NCBI GenBank assembly: GCA_027624075.1
Contig: JAQBUH010000011.1
Location: 1 to 64,000, forward strand
Length of the DNA stretch: 64,000 nucleotides
DNA from: Chloroflexota bacterium
GTDB lineage: Bacteria > Chloroflexota > Dehalococcoidia > Lucifugimonadales > Lucifugimonadaceae
Direction: 5' to 3'
This document shows, piece by piece, positions 51,344 through 59,531 of the stretch (position 1 is its first letter; every line of letters begins with the position of its first letter). Both the position numbers and the translations under genes were made by a program. Below the pieces are notes generated by a model. That model saw only the letters and a program-made list of their open reading frames with translations, ran no database searches and was not told where the DNA came from.

Positions 51344-51705
51344 GGCACGCTGCGCTCCTCCTCGATGACACGGCGTATCTCAAGCGTCGAGTCCATGACC
51401 GCCGGGATAAGCTCCATCCACCTCAACAGTTGCGCCTCATCCTGTGCCTCGACGAGGTAGTAGCCGCCGAACTGCTCCTTCGTCTCGGTGAAAGGGCCGT
51501 CCGTTATCGACCGCTCGCCGCCCCTGATCTTCACCAGGGTTGCGGTCGACGCAGGCGCCAGCCTGTGCGTGCCGAGCAGTATGCCCTCACGGGCCACAGT
51601 CTCTTCGAACGGCCTTAGCGACTCGATCATCCGTTGCGCGTCTTCGGGAGACAGCGCTGCGAACGCCTCACCGTCTCCGTGGATCAAGATCATGTATCTG
51701 TTCAA
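51340..51705 (-). CDS. DGPF/YCII-like protein, partner of the ECF sigma factor
   Basis: 121 residues, ferredoxin-like YCII fold. Opening [20 protein letters not shown], middle [20 protein letters not shown], the eponymous motif [16 protein letters not shown] and [20 protein letters not shown]. The stop overlaps the ECF42 start (ATGA), so it is translationally coupled. The role of DGPF proteins in ECF42 signalling is not settled. A paralogue lies 36 bp upstream. Confidence 0.92.
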   Translation of the reverse strand: MNRYMILIHGDGEAFAALSPEDAQRMIESLRPFEETVAREGILLGTHRLAPASTATLVKIRGGERSITDGPFTETKEQFGGYYLVEAQDEAQLLRWMELIPAVMDSTLEIRRVIEEERSVP

Positions 51706-51741
51706 ATGAGCGTGCCCTCCAGGTCCTGTGCCAGTGCCGGC

Positions 51742-52116
51742 TCACAGCGGGCGGCCGGCGTCCAGGACATTCAGCTCCAGGATGGGCCTCACCTCGATGG
51801 CTCCACCGCATCGGGCGTCCGGGATCCTGGCCGCCCACTCTAACGCCTGGTCGAGGTTCTCACACTCGAGCATATAGAATCCACCGAGCGCCTCATTCGA
51901 CCCGGTGAACGGGCCATCTGTGATGGCGGCGCCGCTCTCCGTCATTCGCACGACGGTAGCCGTCTCGGCCGGCTGAAGCGCCTCGCCTCCGAGCAACACT
52001 CCGGCGTTTTTTGCCTCCCTGTTGAACCTCGCGTACTCGTCCTTAAGCAGTCTGTTCTCATGATCCGGCGCCGGACGCTCCGTGCTTCCGGCGAATATCA
52101 TTGCCAGGTATCTCAT
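51742..52116 (-). CDS. DGPF/YCII-like protein, first gene of the ECF42 operon
   Basis: 124 residues, clearly related to the next gene: YLAMIFAGSTERPAPDHENR, GVLLGGEALQPAETATVVRM, AAITDGPFTGSNEALGGFYM and ECENLDQALEWAARIPDARC, with the DGPF motif intact. As the promoter-proximal gene of the operon it is followed by a second DGPF gene, then the sigma factor. A TGTCGA-N17-CGTC promoter candidate lies about 110-140 bp upstream. Confidence 0.92.
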   Translation of the reverse strand: MRYLAMIFAGSTERPAPDHENRLLKDEYARFNREAKNAGVLLGGEALQPAETATVVRMTESGAAITDGPFTGSNEALGGFYMLECENLDQALEWAARIPDARCGGAIEVRPILELNVLDAGRPL

Positions 52117-52227
52117 TTGAGGTTGCCTTCTGGAGTTAACCGGTGCCGGCCCGTGCTTGCCAGTCCCTGGCCGGAGAGCGGTCCGGTCCGGCCAATGTCG
52201 GCCGTTTCGGGGTCATCTCGATTTCAC

Positions 52228-52254
52228 GACGCACCAGCTCTGCAAAAATCGACA
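52228..52254 (-). promoter_or_regulatory. Candidate ECF42-dependent promoter (TGTCGA-N17-CGTC)
   Basis: On the minus strand TGTCGA (52254-52249) is separated by exactly 17 bases from CGTC (52231-52228). From memory, motifs reported for ECF42 regulons are TGTCGA at -35 and CG(A/T)C at -10, so this is a close match ahead of the DGPF-DGPF-sigma operon and would make it autoregulated. The start would lie near 52220, leaving a leader of about 100 bases. Confidence 0.6.
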
Positions 52255-52315
52255 TCTATTTGCCGGTAAGTGGTAGGCCAAACGGCGCGATCAGCGACAA
52301 CGGAAACGGCGCGAC

Positions 52316-53347
52316 ATGAGCATCGAGGGCGGTACAACATGGCCGGGCCGTGATTGGCCGTGCGCAGAGCCGGAGGCGCTTGGCTTCGACCGGAGGCGCT
52401 TGATGGAGGCGGGCAGCTGGCAGGCTTCGGAGGCGGAAAATACGCCGTACAGAGCGCTGATAGTCCGGCACGGCCAGATCGCCGCCGAGTGGAACTTCCG
52501 CATCGACCCGCTTGAGCGCGCGCAGCAGGCCTCGGCCTCGAAGTCCACCTTCTCCTGTGTCCTGGGAGTCGCAGTCCAGGAAGGCGTGATCGGGTCGGTG
52601 GACGACCGCGTGGCGGACTACTACCCGGAGATGATGGACGTGGCGCCGGGCGAGGGCCCAAAACCTGACAGGCACGCCTTTCCGGAAAACGAGGGCATCA
52701 CGTTCCGGCAACTGATCGGCAATACGTCCGGTTACATGAAGCCGGGTGAGGCGCCGGGCAGAGTGTTCAACTACCAGACGTTCGGCATGAACATCCTGAC
52801 CCACGCCGTCGCGTCCGCTTACAGCCTGTACAAGACCGGTGACCCTGAGCGCGGCGCGGGGTTCGGCACATTGACGGAGTGGAAGGTGCGGGACCCGATA
52901 GGCGGCACATGGTCATGGGAATACCGCAACTTTAAACCTCCGCACGGGGCGAAGCTCGGGGTGTTCGGCTACTTCACAGGATACGAGATGACGCCGTATG
53001 ACATGGCGAGGTGCGGTCTCCTGTGGATGCGTTACGGTGTCTGGGACGGCGCCCAGGTGGTCCCTGAGGAGTGGATGCGGCAGGCGACGCGTGTCAACGC
53101 AGACGTGCTGGCGAACGAGCCGGAAGAGAGCCACCGCTACGGCCTGGGCTTCTGGTGCAACGATCGCGGGCAGATGTGGCCTGACCTTCCGCGAGACGCC
53201 TTCGCTGCCAGCGGAAACGGGAGGCAGCACATCTGGGCATGCCCGTCTCTCGACCTGATAGTCGTGCGCAGTCCGGGAACGTATGAGCAGGAAGATCCGT
53301 CCCAGGGCGGGAGGTTGTTGGAACTGGTGGCGGACGCCGTGCGCTGA
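52316..53347 (+). CDS. Beta-lactamase-fold serine hydrolase
   Basis: 343 residues, no signal peptide. The nucleophile SxxK is in QQASASKSTFSCVLGVAVQE (near residue 80), the FNYQTFGMNILTHAV block corresponds to the YxN motif, and HIWACPSLDLIVVRSPGTYE lies at the C-terminus. RHGQIAAEWNF and VDDRVADYYPEMM are typical class C/esterase features. The substrate is unknown. It is divergent from the ECF42 operon; the two starts are about 200 bp apart. It belongs to the same superfamily as 2810-3967, but similarity outside motifs is low. Confidence 0.85.
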   Translation: MSIEGGTTWPGRDWPCAEPEALGFDRRRLMEAGSWQASEAENTPYRALIVRHGQIAAEWNFRIDPLERAQQASASKSTFSCVLGVAVQEGVIGSVDDRVADYYPEMMDVAPGEGPKPDRHAFPENEGITFRQLIGNTSGYMKPGEAPGRVFNYQTFGMNILTHAVASAYSLYKTGDPERGAGFGTLTEWKVRDPIGGTWSWEYRNFKPPHGAKLGVFGYFTGYEMTPYDMARCGLLWMRYGVWDGAQVVPEEWMRQATRVNADVLANEPEESHRYGLGFWCNDRGQMWPDLPRDAFAASGNGRQHIWACPSLDLIVVRSPGTYEQEDPSQGGRLLELVADAVR

Positions 53348-53545
53348 GGTCCGGCGCTGGCCAGAGTTGACCGGCGCTGGCCCGCTTTGGCCAGACCGCA
53401 GAGTCTGCGGCCAATTGCGGGCAAGTTGCGAGCCGTATACCCTGCAACGCCAGTCCGGGCTCACTGTTTGGTGCTGGCACACGTCCGTCTGACAGGCTGT
53501 GCCGGGAGAATGTGCCTGGACACAGGCACGATGCCGGGATTTTGT

Positions 53546-54565
53546 ATGAACTTAACGCTTGGACGGAATGGCGGTCTCACGCTCGTTGCGCTCATTGCGC
53601 TTGTCGCATCGGCGTGTGGCTCGGACACCGATATCGACGCCACGATCGACGCCCGCATACAACTTGCGCTGGAGGCGGCGCCGACGGTCACGCCGCAGCC
53701 AACCGCGACGCTTCTGCCGTCTGCAACTCCACAGGCCATCCCAACTCAATTACCCACCGCAACTCCTGCGCCAACCGCGACGCCCGCTCCAACGGCGACT
53801 ACGCTTCCTGAACCTACGCCGGCGCCGACCGCTACTCCACAGCCGACTGCAACACCGCCGCCTACGCCGACAGCGCCTCCGGCGCCGCCAGCGACGCCAA
53901 CGGCCATACCGGTCCCGAGTGACCTGTATGCGGGCCTGCGGCTGTCTGTTGTGAGGGTCAGTTCAGGAAGCTCGTATGGATCTGGCTGGGCCATTGAGGA
54001 CGGCTGGATCATCACCAATGAACATGTCGTTTCCGGGGCGTCTGTCGTCACGGTTGAGATACCGCTCCCAGGCGGCGGAGTGCAGACGAAGGTTGGAACG
54101 GTGCGAGCCGTTGACACCAAGCGTGACCTTGCGGCGGTGCAGGTTGACCACGGCGCTCCGGCGCTGCCGACGCGCGTGGTGGTGGCCCTGGACGCAGGGA
54201 CGCAGATCATCCAGATGGGCTACTCGGTCAACTCATCAGGTGGATTCCCGGTGATTCACACCGGCGTGATCTCGACCGTGGTGCGTCACCTGGGCAATGT
54301 GCTTGACAGCGCATCCGAGCGGGCAGACGAGGGTAATGACGTAGGTGGCGTCGGCGTTGTGATCTTCGACGCAGACGCTGATCCCGGCGATAGCGGCGGG
54401 CCGGTGTTGGACCTGCAGGGCAATGTGGTTGGTATCACGTTCGGCTCTGTTGTCTTAACCGCCGGAGGCAATCGTGTGATCGGGCAGCAGAAGGCGACGG
54501 CCGTCGAGTCGATCGAGCGGGTCTGGACCGAGCTGCGGAACGGCACGAACACGACCGGTCTTTAG
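53546..54565 (+). CDS. Trypsin-like serine protease lipoprotein with Thr/Pro/Ala linker
   Basis: 339 residues from ATG 53546; a longer frame to 53387 lacks a signal. The lipobox is VALIALVASACGSD. A linker of ~75 residues of Pro/Thr/Ala (TATPAPTATPAPTATTLPEP-like) follows, then a chymotrypsin-fold domain: His in GWIITNEHVVSG, Asp in DTKRDLAAVQVD and Ser in DADPGDSGGPVLDLQGN. The triad is complete, so it should be an active HtrA/DegP-like protease without a visible PDZ domain. It acts outside the membrane. The serpin at 10071 is another secreted protease-related lipoprotein in this genome. Confidence 0.9.
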   Translation: MNLTLGRNGGLTLVALIALVASACGSDTDIDATIDARIQLALEAAPTVTPQPTATLLPSATPQAIPTQLPTATPAPTATPAPTATTLPEPTPAPTATPQPTATPPPTPTAPPAPPATPTAIPVPSDLYAGLRLSVVRVSSGSSYGSGWAIEDGWIITNEHVVSGASVVTVEIPLPGGGVQTKVGTVRAVDTKRDLAAVQVDHGAPALPTRVVVALDAGTQIIQMGYSVNSSGGFPVIHTGVISTVVRHLGNVLDSASERADEGNDVGGVGVVIFDADADPGDSGGPVLDLQGNVVGITFGSVVLTAGGNRVIGQQKATAVESIERVWTELRNGTNTTGL

Positions 54566-54762
54566 GCGGCCGGCAGCCGGTTTTCGACTGGCAACTGTCC
54601 GCGTCTCGTAGCGGTGTTCCATGCGTCTGGCACGAGCGACGCGTGCTATTCTCGGCCTTTTCGCAGACGGGGCAACCGGCCTCGCGCAGCCGAACTAACA
54701 TTTGATCTTGCTCGTGACCGTAGACCCGGAGCGGACGCACTCCTCGAACGGACAAAATTACT

Positions 54763-55467
54763 TTGAGCGACCAGTTCTACGCGCTGACGATTGCCGGGGG
54801 CCGAGGCGAGAGGCTGAAGCCGCTCACGGATACGGTCCCGAAGCCGATGATCAGCCTGAACGGCAGGCCAATGCTTTCTTACCAGGTTGAGTGGATGCGC
54901 TCACAGGGCGTGACGGACATCGTGTTCCTGTGCGGATACCTGGGCGAGACGATCAGGGACTTCTTCGGTGACGGCAGCAAGTTCGGAGTCAATGCTCACT
55001 ACTCGCTCGAGGACCGTCCGCTCGGCCGCGGCGGCGCTGTGCGCAAGGGCATGTCTCAGGTGCCGCCGGACGCCGGCACGGTGCTGGTGACGAACGGCGA
55101 CAACGTAACGGACCAGCGGCTGTCTGAGATGACGGCGCTGCATGAGCGGCGGGACGCGCTCGCCACCATCATGCTTGCGCCTTACATGAGCCAGTACGGC
55201 ACAGTCGAAAGCGATGAAGACGGCACGGTGACCCGCTTCGTTGAAAAGGGGCGGCTGCCACTCTGGATAAACGCCGGGGTCTATCTATTTGACCGCTCGC
55301 TTGAGCAGCGTCTTCCCGAGGTTGGGGACCACGAGACGACGACGTTCCAGGAGCTTGCGGCGGAGAGGCGGATGGCTGCGTTACGGTCTGAGGCGACGTG
55401 GCTGACGGTGGACAGCCAGAAGGATATCTCTGAGTGCGAGAAGCGGCTGAAGACGATGTTTAGCTGA
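54763..55467 (+). CDS. Sugar-nucleotide pyrophosphorylase-like nucleotidyltransferase
   Basis: 234 residues from TTG 54763. The N-terminal AGGRGERLKPLTDTVPKPMI is the NTP-transferase signature (GxGxRLxPLT, PKP). Then VTDIVFLCGYLGETIRDFFG, LVTNGDNVTDQRL (metal and sugar region), and NAGVYLFDRSLEQRLPE. It is short for a GlmU- or RfbA-like enzyme and closest in size to heptose- or mannose-1-phosphate nucleotidyltransferases, which make activated sugars for glycans. No glycosyltransferase is adjacent. It is convergent with the CBS-domain gene. Confidence 0.87.
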   Translation: MSDQFYALTIAGGRGERLKPLTDTVPKPMISLNGRPMLSYQVEWMRSQGVTDIVFLCGYLGETIRDFFGDGSKFGVNAHYSLEDRPLGRGGAVRKGMSQVPPDAGTVLVTNGDNVTDQRLSEMTALHERRDALATIMLAPYMSQYGTVESDEDGTVTRFVEKGRLPLWINAGVYLFDRSLEQRLPEVGDHETTTFQELAAERRMAALRSEATWLTVDSQKDISECEKRLKTMFS

Positions 55468-55492
55468 AACGGTGTCAGGAATTTTTGCCAGG

Positions 55493-56008
55493 TTACGTGC
55501 CCTTGCCGGGCGGGTCTGCAGGACCGGCGGGGTCGAAGAATAGCCTCAACAGATCGTGCCTGGAGATGATTCCAACCGGCTTGCGGTCCTCTACAACGCA
55601 AACGTGGTGCACTTCGTCGCTCACCATTCGCTCAACGACGTCTGCGATGTGCGTATCCCGGCTGACAGGTCTGGCGCTGGTGTTCATGACCTCGCTGAGC
55701 TTCAGCGACCGCACCTCTGCCATCGTCTCCTCGATGTTCTCGAAGTCCCCGACTTCACGTCCAAGGACGCGGAACGCCTTACCACGCATGAACGGCACCA
55801 ACGCCTCTTTCGGAAGCAACATCCGCTCAGTAAACAGTCCGGCGAAGTGGCCGTTCTCATCGAGGACAATAACTGATCCGACCTGGTTCACCAGCATCAG
55901 GTTCGCGGCCTCCGATACGGTCACATCTGAGCGGACCGTAATAACGGGCGAGGTCATCACCTCGCCTGCTGTCACAGTCTTGCCGACCTCAGGTTTGGTC
56001 CTTGCCAA
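55493..56008 (-). CDS. Two-CBS-domain protein
   Basis: 171 residues from TTG 56008. Two CBS domains: VMTSPVITVRSDVTVSEAAN plus GSVIVLDENGHFAGLFTERM, and EVMNTSARPVSRDTHIADVV plus HHVCVVEDRKPVGIISRHDL. Between them is a linker with VLGREVGDFENIEETMAEVR. Such tandem-CBS proteins bind adenosine nucleotides (AMP, ATP, SAM) and regulate partners; the partner is not indicated. The gene stands alone, convergent with the nucleotidyltransferase. Confidence 0.9.
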   Translation of the reverse strand: MARTKPEVGKTVTAGEVMTSPVITVRSDVTVSEAANLMLVNQVGSVIVLDENGHFAGLFTERMLLPKEALVPFMRGKAFRVLGREVGDFENIEETMAEVRSLKLSEVMNTSARPVSRDTHIADVVERMVSDEVHHVCVVEDRKPVGIISRHDLLRLFFDPAGPADPPGKGT

Positions 56009-56147
56009 GTGTCTTAGCTCCAGTCAGGTGGTCTGAAAAAAGGCGTCGAAGGACGCTGCGGAGGTGGCGCGTTTCCGGCGCGGAACGCAAGGCTCGCTGG
56101 CTCAGAATAACACCGGCGGCACGCGGACTGCGCTGACGACCGTGTCC

Positions 56148-56831
56148 TCAGACGCTCGCCGCCAGCTCCGGCCAGCCATTACGCGCTGCGCGGGTTATCC
56201 GGACCGCGGCCAGGTTGATCTGCTCACGAGATGTGTTGACGCAGATATCGTACAGGCTCTCGTCTTCAGGATGGGCGGAGTGTATCGACTCGAAGTATTG
56301 CGCCTGCGCCTCTTCCCGCTCACGGATCATACGGTCTGCCTGGGAGGTCCTGGAGAAGCCCTGGGAGCGCATGGTCCTGGCGACGTGGTCCTCCCAGGAG
56401 GCGAACACGCCGATCTTCAGCACCTGTTCATGGCCCTTGAGCGCCACCGCGCCCGCTCGTTGCACCAGTACTGACTGGCCGTTCTTGAGCAGGGCCTGGA
56501 TAGAGTGCGGGTGCTCTTCGCCTTCTGCCGCGTCAGGGGCCATTGGCGCGCCGGGCGATGAGTCCCATGTGAGCGGATACATCATCAGCTCGGCGGTAGC
56601 GAAGTACGGATCACCGGCTGCGTTGCCGAGCGCGACGCCACGGACGGTCTTCTCGATGATCGACCAGACGCGGTCCGAAAGTCTCATCTTCTGCTGGACC
56701 GGCTCTTCGGAGGCTGTGTGACCGGGCAGCAGGAGCCTGTTCACGTATGTGTGGTCAAGCATGCGGGCAACGCTGCGGCCGAGCTGGGCGCTTCCTGCGC
56801 CAATGTGGCCGTCTATCGTGACGAGCGCCAT
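56148..56831 (-). CDS. Cytidylate-kinase-like P-loop protein
   Basis: 227 residues. The N-terminal VTIDGHIGAGSAQLGRSVAR is a divergent P-loop lacking the usual GKS/T lysine, as in the cytidylate-kinase-like family, whose members are annotated from fold, not tested substrate. The later ALLKNGQSVLVQRAGAVALK and KIGVFASWEDHVARTMRSQG blocks match family members. A REREEAQAQYFESIHSAHPE region forms the lid-like part. AAGGAG precedes the ATG. It is followed upstream by a TetR gene on the same strand (46 bp gap). Confidence 0.8.
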   Translation of the reverse strand: MALVTIDGHIGAGSAQLGRSVARMLDHTYVNRLLLPGHTASEEPVQQKMRLSDRVWSIIEKTVRGVALGNAAGDPYFATAELMMYPLTWDSSPGAPMAPDAAEGEEHPHSIQALLKNGQSVLVQRAGAVALKGHEQVLKIGVFASWEDHVARTMRSQGFSRTSQADRMIREREEAQAQYFESIHSAHPEDESLYDICVNTSREQINLAAVRITRAARNGWPELAASV

Positions 56832-56877
56832 TCAGGGCTCCTTACGTGCGAACAACCTGCTTTCCGCCTGTTCCCGC

Positions 56878-57501
56878 TTAGCTTGCGGATTCTACACTGC
56901 GAACAGGCTCAAGCGAAGTCCTGTACAGGCGCCAGAGGCTCAGAACATTCTCCGCAAGGGGATGAGCCGCCGAGTCGAACAGCCAGCGGGTCACCGACGC
57001 CTGGATCATCCCAAAGAACATTGTGGCCGCCGCAGACGGGTTGATCGACGGCTCGACCTCGCCGGAGTCGATGCCCTGCTGGATGAATCCTTCGACGACG
57101 GTGAGATAGTCTTCTACCAGTTTCTTACCTGCGCTGCGCACCCTCGGCTCCTGGAACTGTGCCGCCTCTGCAATGACGACGAATGAGATGCCGCGCCGGG
57201 ATTCGATGAACGAGAGATGGTGTTGCAGCGCGTGCTCCAGCTTGTCGAGCGCATGCAGGTCTGGCGCTGTTGTCTGCGCAATCGTTCCGAGGACAGACTG
57301 GCGCACGTCTTCGAGCAACATGACAAGGACCTGGGCCTTGCTGTCGACATGACGGTATATCGCAGCCTCTGTGACGCCGACCTTCCGTGCGATGCCTCGC
57401 ACAGTCAGCGCTCCAACGCCGCCGGCTGCGATCAACTCCCGCGCAGCGGCGAGGATCTGGTTAAGGCGCGTCTCGTGGTCTAAATGCGTATTGGTTGTCA
57501 T
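56878..57501 (-). CDS. TetR-family transcriptional regulator
   Basis: 207 residues from ATG 57501; TTG 57507 would add two. N-terminal helix-turn-helix: LNQILAAARELIAAGGVGAL, TVRGIARKVGVTEAAIYRHV, DSKAQVLVMLLEDVRQSV. The C-terminal helical half is the ligand/dimer domain. A perfect palindrome AACATATGTT lies 27 bp upstream of the start and may be its operator. The kinase-like gene downstream (46 bp gap) may share the transcript. Confidence 0.9.
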   Translation of the reverse strand: MTTNTHLDHETRLNQILAAARELIAAGGVGALTVRGIARKVGVTEAAIYRHVDSKAQVLVMLLEDVRQSVLGTIAQTTAPDLHALDKLEHALQHHLSFIESRRGISFVVIAEAAQFQEPRVRSAGKKLVEDYLTVVEGFIQQGIDSGEVEPSINPSAAATMFFGMIQASVTRWLFDSAAHPLAENVLSLWRLYRTSLEPVRSVESAS

Positions 57502-57853
57502 TAGCAATCTGAACCGGCAGATGAGTGAACATATGTTATTGATTTGTGAAATTCAACGCAATTACTGATGTCACTGTTCGCAATTCCGGCGATTGCGTCC
57601 GGGCCGCCGCCAAACGCCACCCCGGATAGCGAGATAGCGCATCGGCACATAGTTCGAGCAACCGCGGGAAGACCACGCATTCATGCCAGGCTCACAACAA
57701 GCGGGAGGCGCCAGGACCCCGGACCGGCATACGGTAGTCCGGCCGCGCCGGACTCGCCTGCAGTCGGCGCGTCACACACGGGCTTTCAGGTGAATTGACC
57801 CGCATTTCACTCACAGGTGGCGCACATACGTCGGTCAATCCATACTGGCCGCG
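57502..57853. other. Divergent intergenic region with a palindrome
   Basis: AACATATGTT (57528-57537) is a perfect 10-bp palindrome 27 bp upstream of the TetR start and is the likely operator. The rest separates TetR from the HPP-like gene; the true start of the latter may lie here. Confidence 0.5.
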
Positions 57854-58282
57854 ATGCTGCTCTGGGTGGTGCTGCTGGCGCAGGACGTCATCTCCAGTGG
57901 CGCCATAGTCGCCGCTATCGTCTCGTCGGTGGCCATCGTCTTCTTCGTGCCACACTCGGTGGCGTCTGCTCCCTCACACATCGTGGGAGGCCATTTATCC
58001 GGTGTTGTCGCCGCATACATCGTCGTCGGCATAGGCCTGGCGTTGCCCGGCTCAGTGGCAGACGCCACATGGTTTGTTGACCTTTCCGGGGCGGTCGCGC
58101 TCGGGCTGGTTGTGCTGTTGATGAGCGTAACGAACACGGAGCACGCGCCCGCCGCCGGTACTGCGCTCGGGCTGGCTGTGCGCGGGACGCCGGGAGAGGC
58201 GGTTCTCTTCATCATCACTGCGGCCGTTATCGTGGCCGCGGCGCGCGTCATACTTGGCCCGCGGTTACACAACCTGCTCTGA
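57854..58282 (+). CDS. HPP-family-like membrane protein
   Basis: 142 residues from ATG 57854, with about four hydrophobic helices and the HPP pattern: VPHSVASAPSHIVGGHLSGV (loop after the first helices), then LVVLLMSVTNTEHAPAAGTA, where HAPAAG replaces the name-giving HPPAGA. HPP proteins include nitrite transporters. The DNA upstream stays open in frame for another 20 codons to ATT 57794 (reading HRWRTYVGQSILAAM before the chosen Met), which looks like genuine family sequence. The true start may be a non-ATG codon, or a start has been lost by mutation. Confidence 0.65.
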   Translation: MLLWVVLLAQDVISSGAIVAAIVSSVAIVFFVPHSVASAPSHIVGGHLSGVVAAYIVVGIGLALPGSVADATWFVDLSGAVALGLVVLLMSVTNTEHAPAAGTALGLAVRGTPGEAVLFIITAAVIVAAARVILGPRLHNLL

Positions 58283-58383
58283 TCTTGTTTCCCGGCGGTC
58301 TGCGTTGAGGCCTGGGTTTCTTACGCGGTCGCGCAGGGCTCCGGGGGCTGGGACCTGATAGCGCCAGTCACCGCCGGATATGC

Positions 58384-58413
58384 AAAAAGACCCCGGAACT
58401 CCGGGGTCTTCTT
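58384..58413 (-). terminator. Intrinsic terminator, convergent side of hflC
   Basis: AAGACCCCGG (58387-58396) pairs with CCGGGGTCTT (58401-58410) across AACT. Read on the minus strand, a U-run (TTTTT) follows, ending the hflK-hflC transcript; on the plus strand TTCTT follows, so it may also serve the convergent HPP gene. Confidence 0.85.
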
Positions 58414-58446
58414 GCATCGGCTCAATGTCGAACAGCTAGTCTTGGA

Positions 58447-59529
58447 CTAGTTGTTTGCCGTGTCACCGAACGGGTCTTGCAGGAACTTGAACAGGTCACT
58501 GTTCGAATCGAGCAGTATCGTGGTGTCTGCGTCCAGCGCGATGCGGTACGCCTCAAGCGTTCGCTGGAAGTCGTAGAACTCGGGGTCCTGCTCGAGCGCG
58601 TCTGCCAGGATCGTGATCGCCGCTCCCTCTCCCTCACCTCGTAGCAGTGACGCTCGGCCACGCGCCGTCTCCAGCGTTATCTCAACGTCCCTGTCAACGT
58701 CAGCCCTGATCTCGGCGTCGCGCTGTGCGCCTTCGGCACGGAGACCGCTTGCGATGCGTTCCCGTTCGGCTTGCATGCGGTTGAAGACGCTGCTGGCGAT
58801 GTCTACAGGGAAGTCAGCGCCCTTGATGCGGACATCAACCACTTCCACTCCGAGCCGCCTCGCCAGCGGTTGGAAGTAAGCGGCCTGAAGGCCTGCCAGT
58901 TCCGGTGGGGAAGGCTCGCGGATGAGCGCCTCAAACTCAACGGTCGTGGGCGGCCTGGCACGCACCTGGTTTACCGGGTCCTGCACGATCGGAGATATCT
59001 GGATCGTAATCTCAGGATTTCGCAGGCCCAGGACGGGCTCCAACGAGAGCGCGGTATTGCGGTCGATCTCAGCGCGGTTGCTGCCGATCGTCACCCGCCG
59101 CATCACCTCTTCTCGTGTCTCCGAGATGATGTCTGACTGGAGGTCCAGAGCCACCTCGCTTCTGAGCTGCGAGTTGACAATTGCGGCGACTCGGCTGGCG
59201 GCTTCCCGCTCACTACCCAGGCTCCTGAAGAAGAGCAACGGGTCAACGATGCGATACCTGGCGTATGAGTCGATCACCAGGTTCCGCTTGTCAGAGGTCA
59301 GCAGTGAGGCACTCGGCGCGTCTGCCCTCAAAAGCCTCTTGTCGAACTTGGTAGCCGAATCGACAAACGGCGTCTTCACTCGCAGGCCCGGGTTGTTATG
59401 CGCCCGCCTGAACTCTCCGAACCTGGTCACGATGGCCAGTTGCGTCTCGTCGACGGTGAAGAAGATCTGCGGCAGGACGATGAGCGCCAGTATGGCGACT
59501 ATTACTGTGGGGATAAGTACTTTTGCCAT
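58447..59529 (-). CDS. hflC: HflC-like SPFH/prohibitin membrane protein
   Basis: 360 residues. An N-terminal transmembrane anchor (VLIPTVIVAILALIVLPQIF) is followed by an SPFH domain: QLAIVTRFGEFRRAHNNPGL, VKTPFVDSATKFDKRLLRAD, NLVIDSYARYRIVDPLLFFR. Then coiled-coil MQAERERIASGLRAEGAQRD and DAEIRADVDREIEITLETAR-type repeats. HflC with HflK forms a ring around the FtsH protease. The ATG lies two bases after the hflK stop, so the pair is co-translated. The C-terminal 30 residues are acidic and end DPFGDTANN. Confidence 0.88.
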   Translation of the reverse strand: MAKVLIPTVIVAILALIVLPQIFFTVDETQLAIVTRFGEFRRAHNNPGLRVKTPFVDSATKFDKRLLRADAPSASLLTSDKRNLVIDSYARYRIVDPLLFFRSLGSEREAASRVAAIVNSQLRSEVALDLQSDIISETREEVMRRVTIGSNRAEIDRNTALSLEPVLGLRNPEITIQISPIVQDPVNQVRARPPTTVEFEALIREPSPPELAGLQAAYFQPLARRLGVEVVDVRIKGADFPVDIASSVFNRMQAERERIASGLRAEGAQRDAEIRADVDRDVEITLETARGRASLLRGEGEGAAITILADALEQDPEFYDFQRTLEAYRIALDADTTILLDSNSDLFKFLQDPFGDTANN

Positions 59530-59531
59530 GA

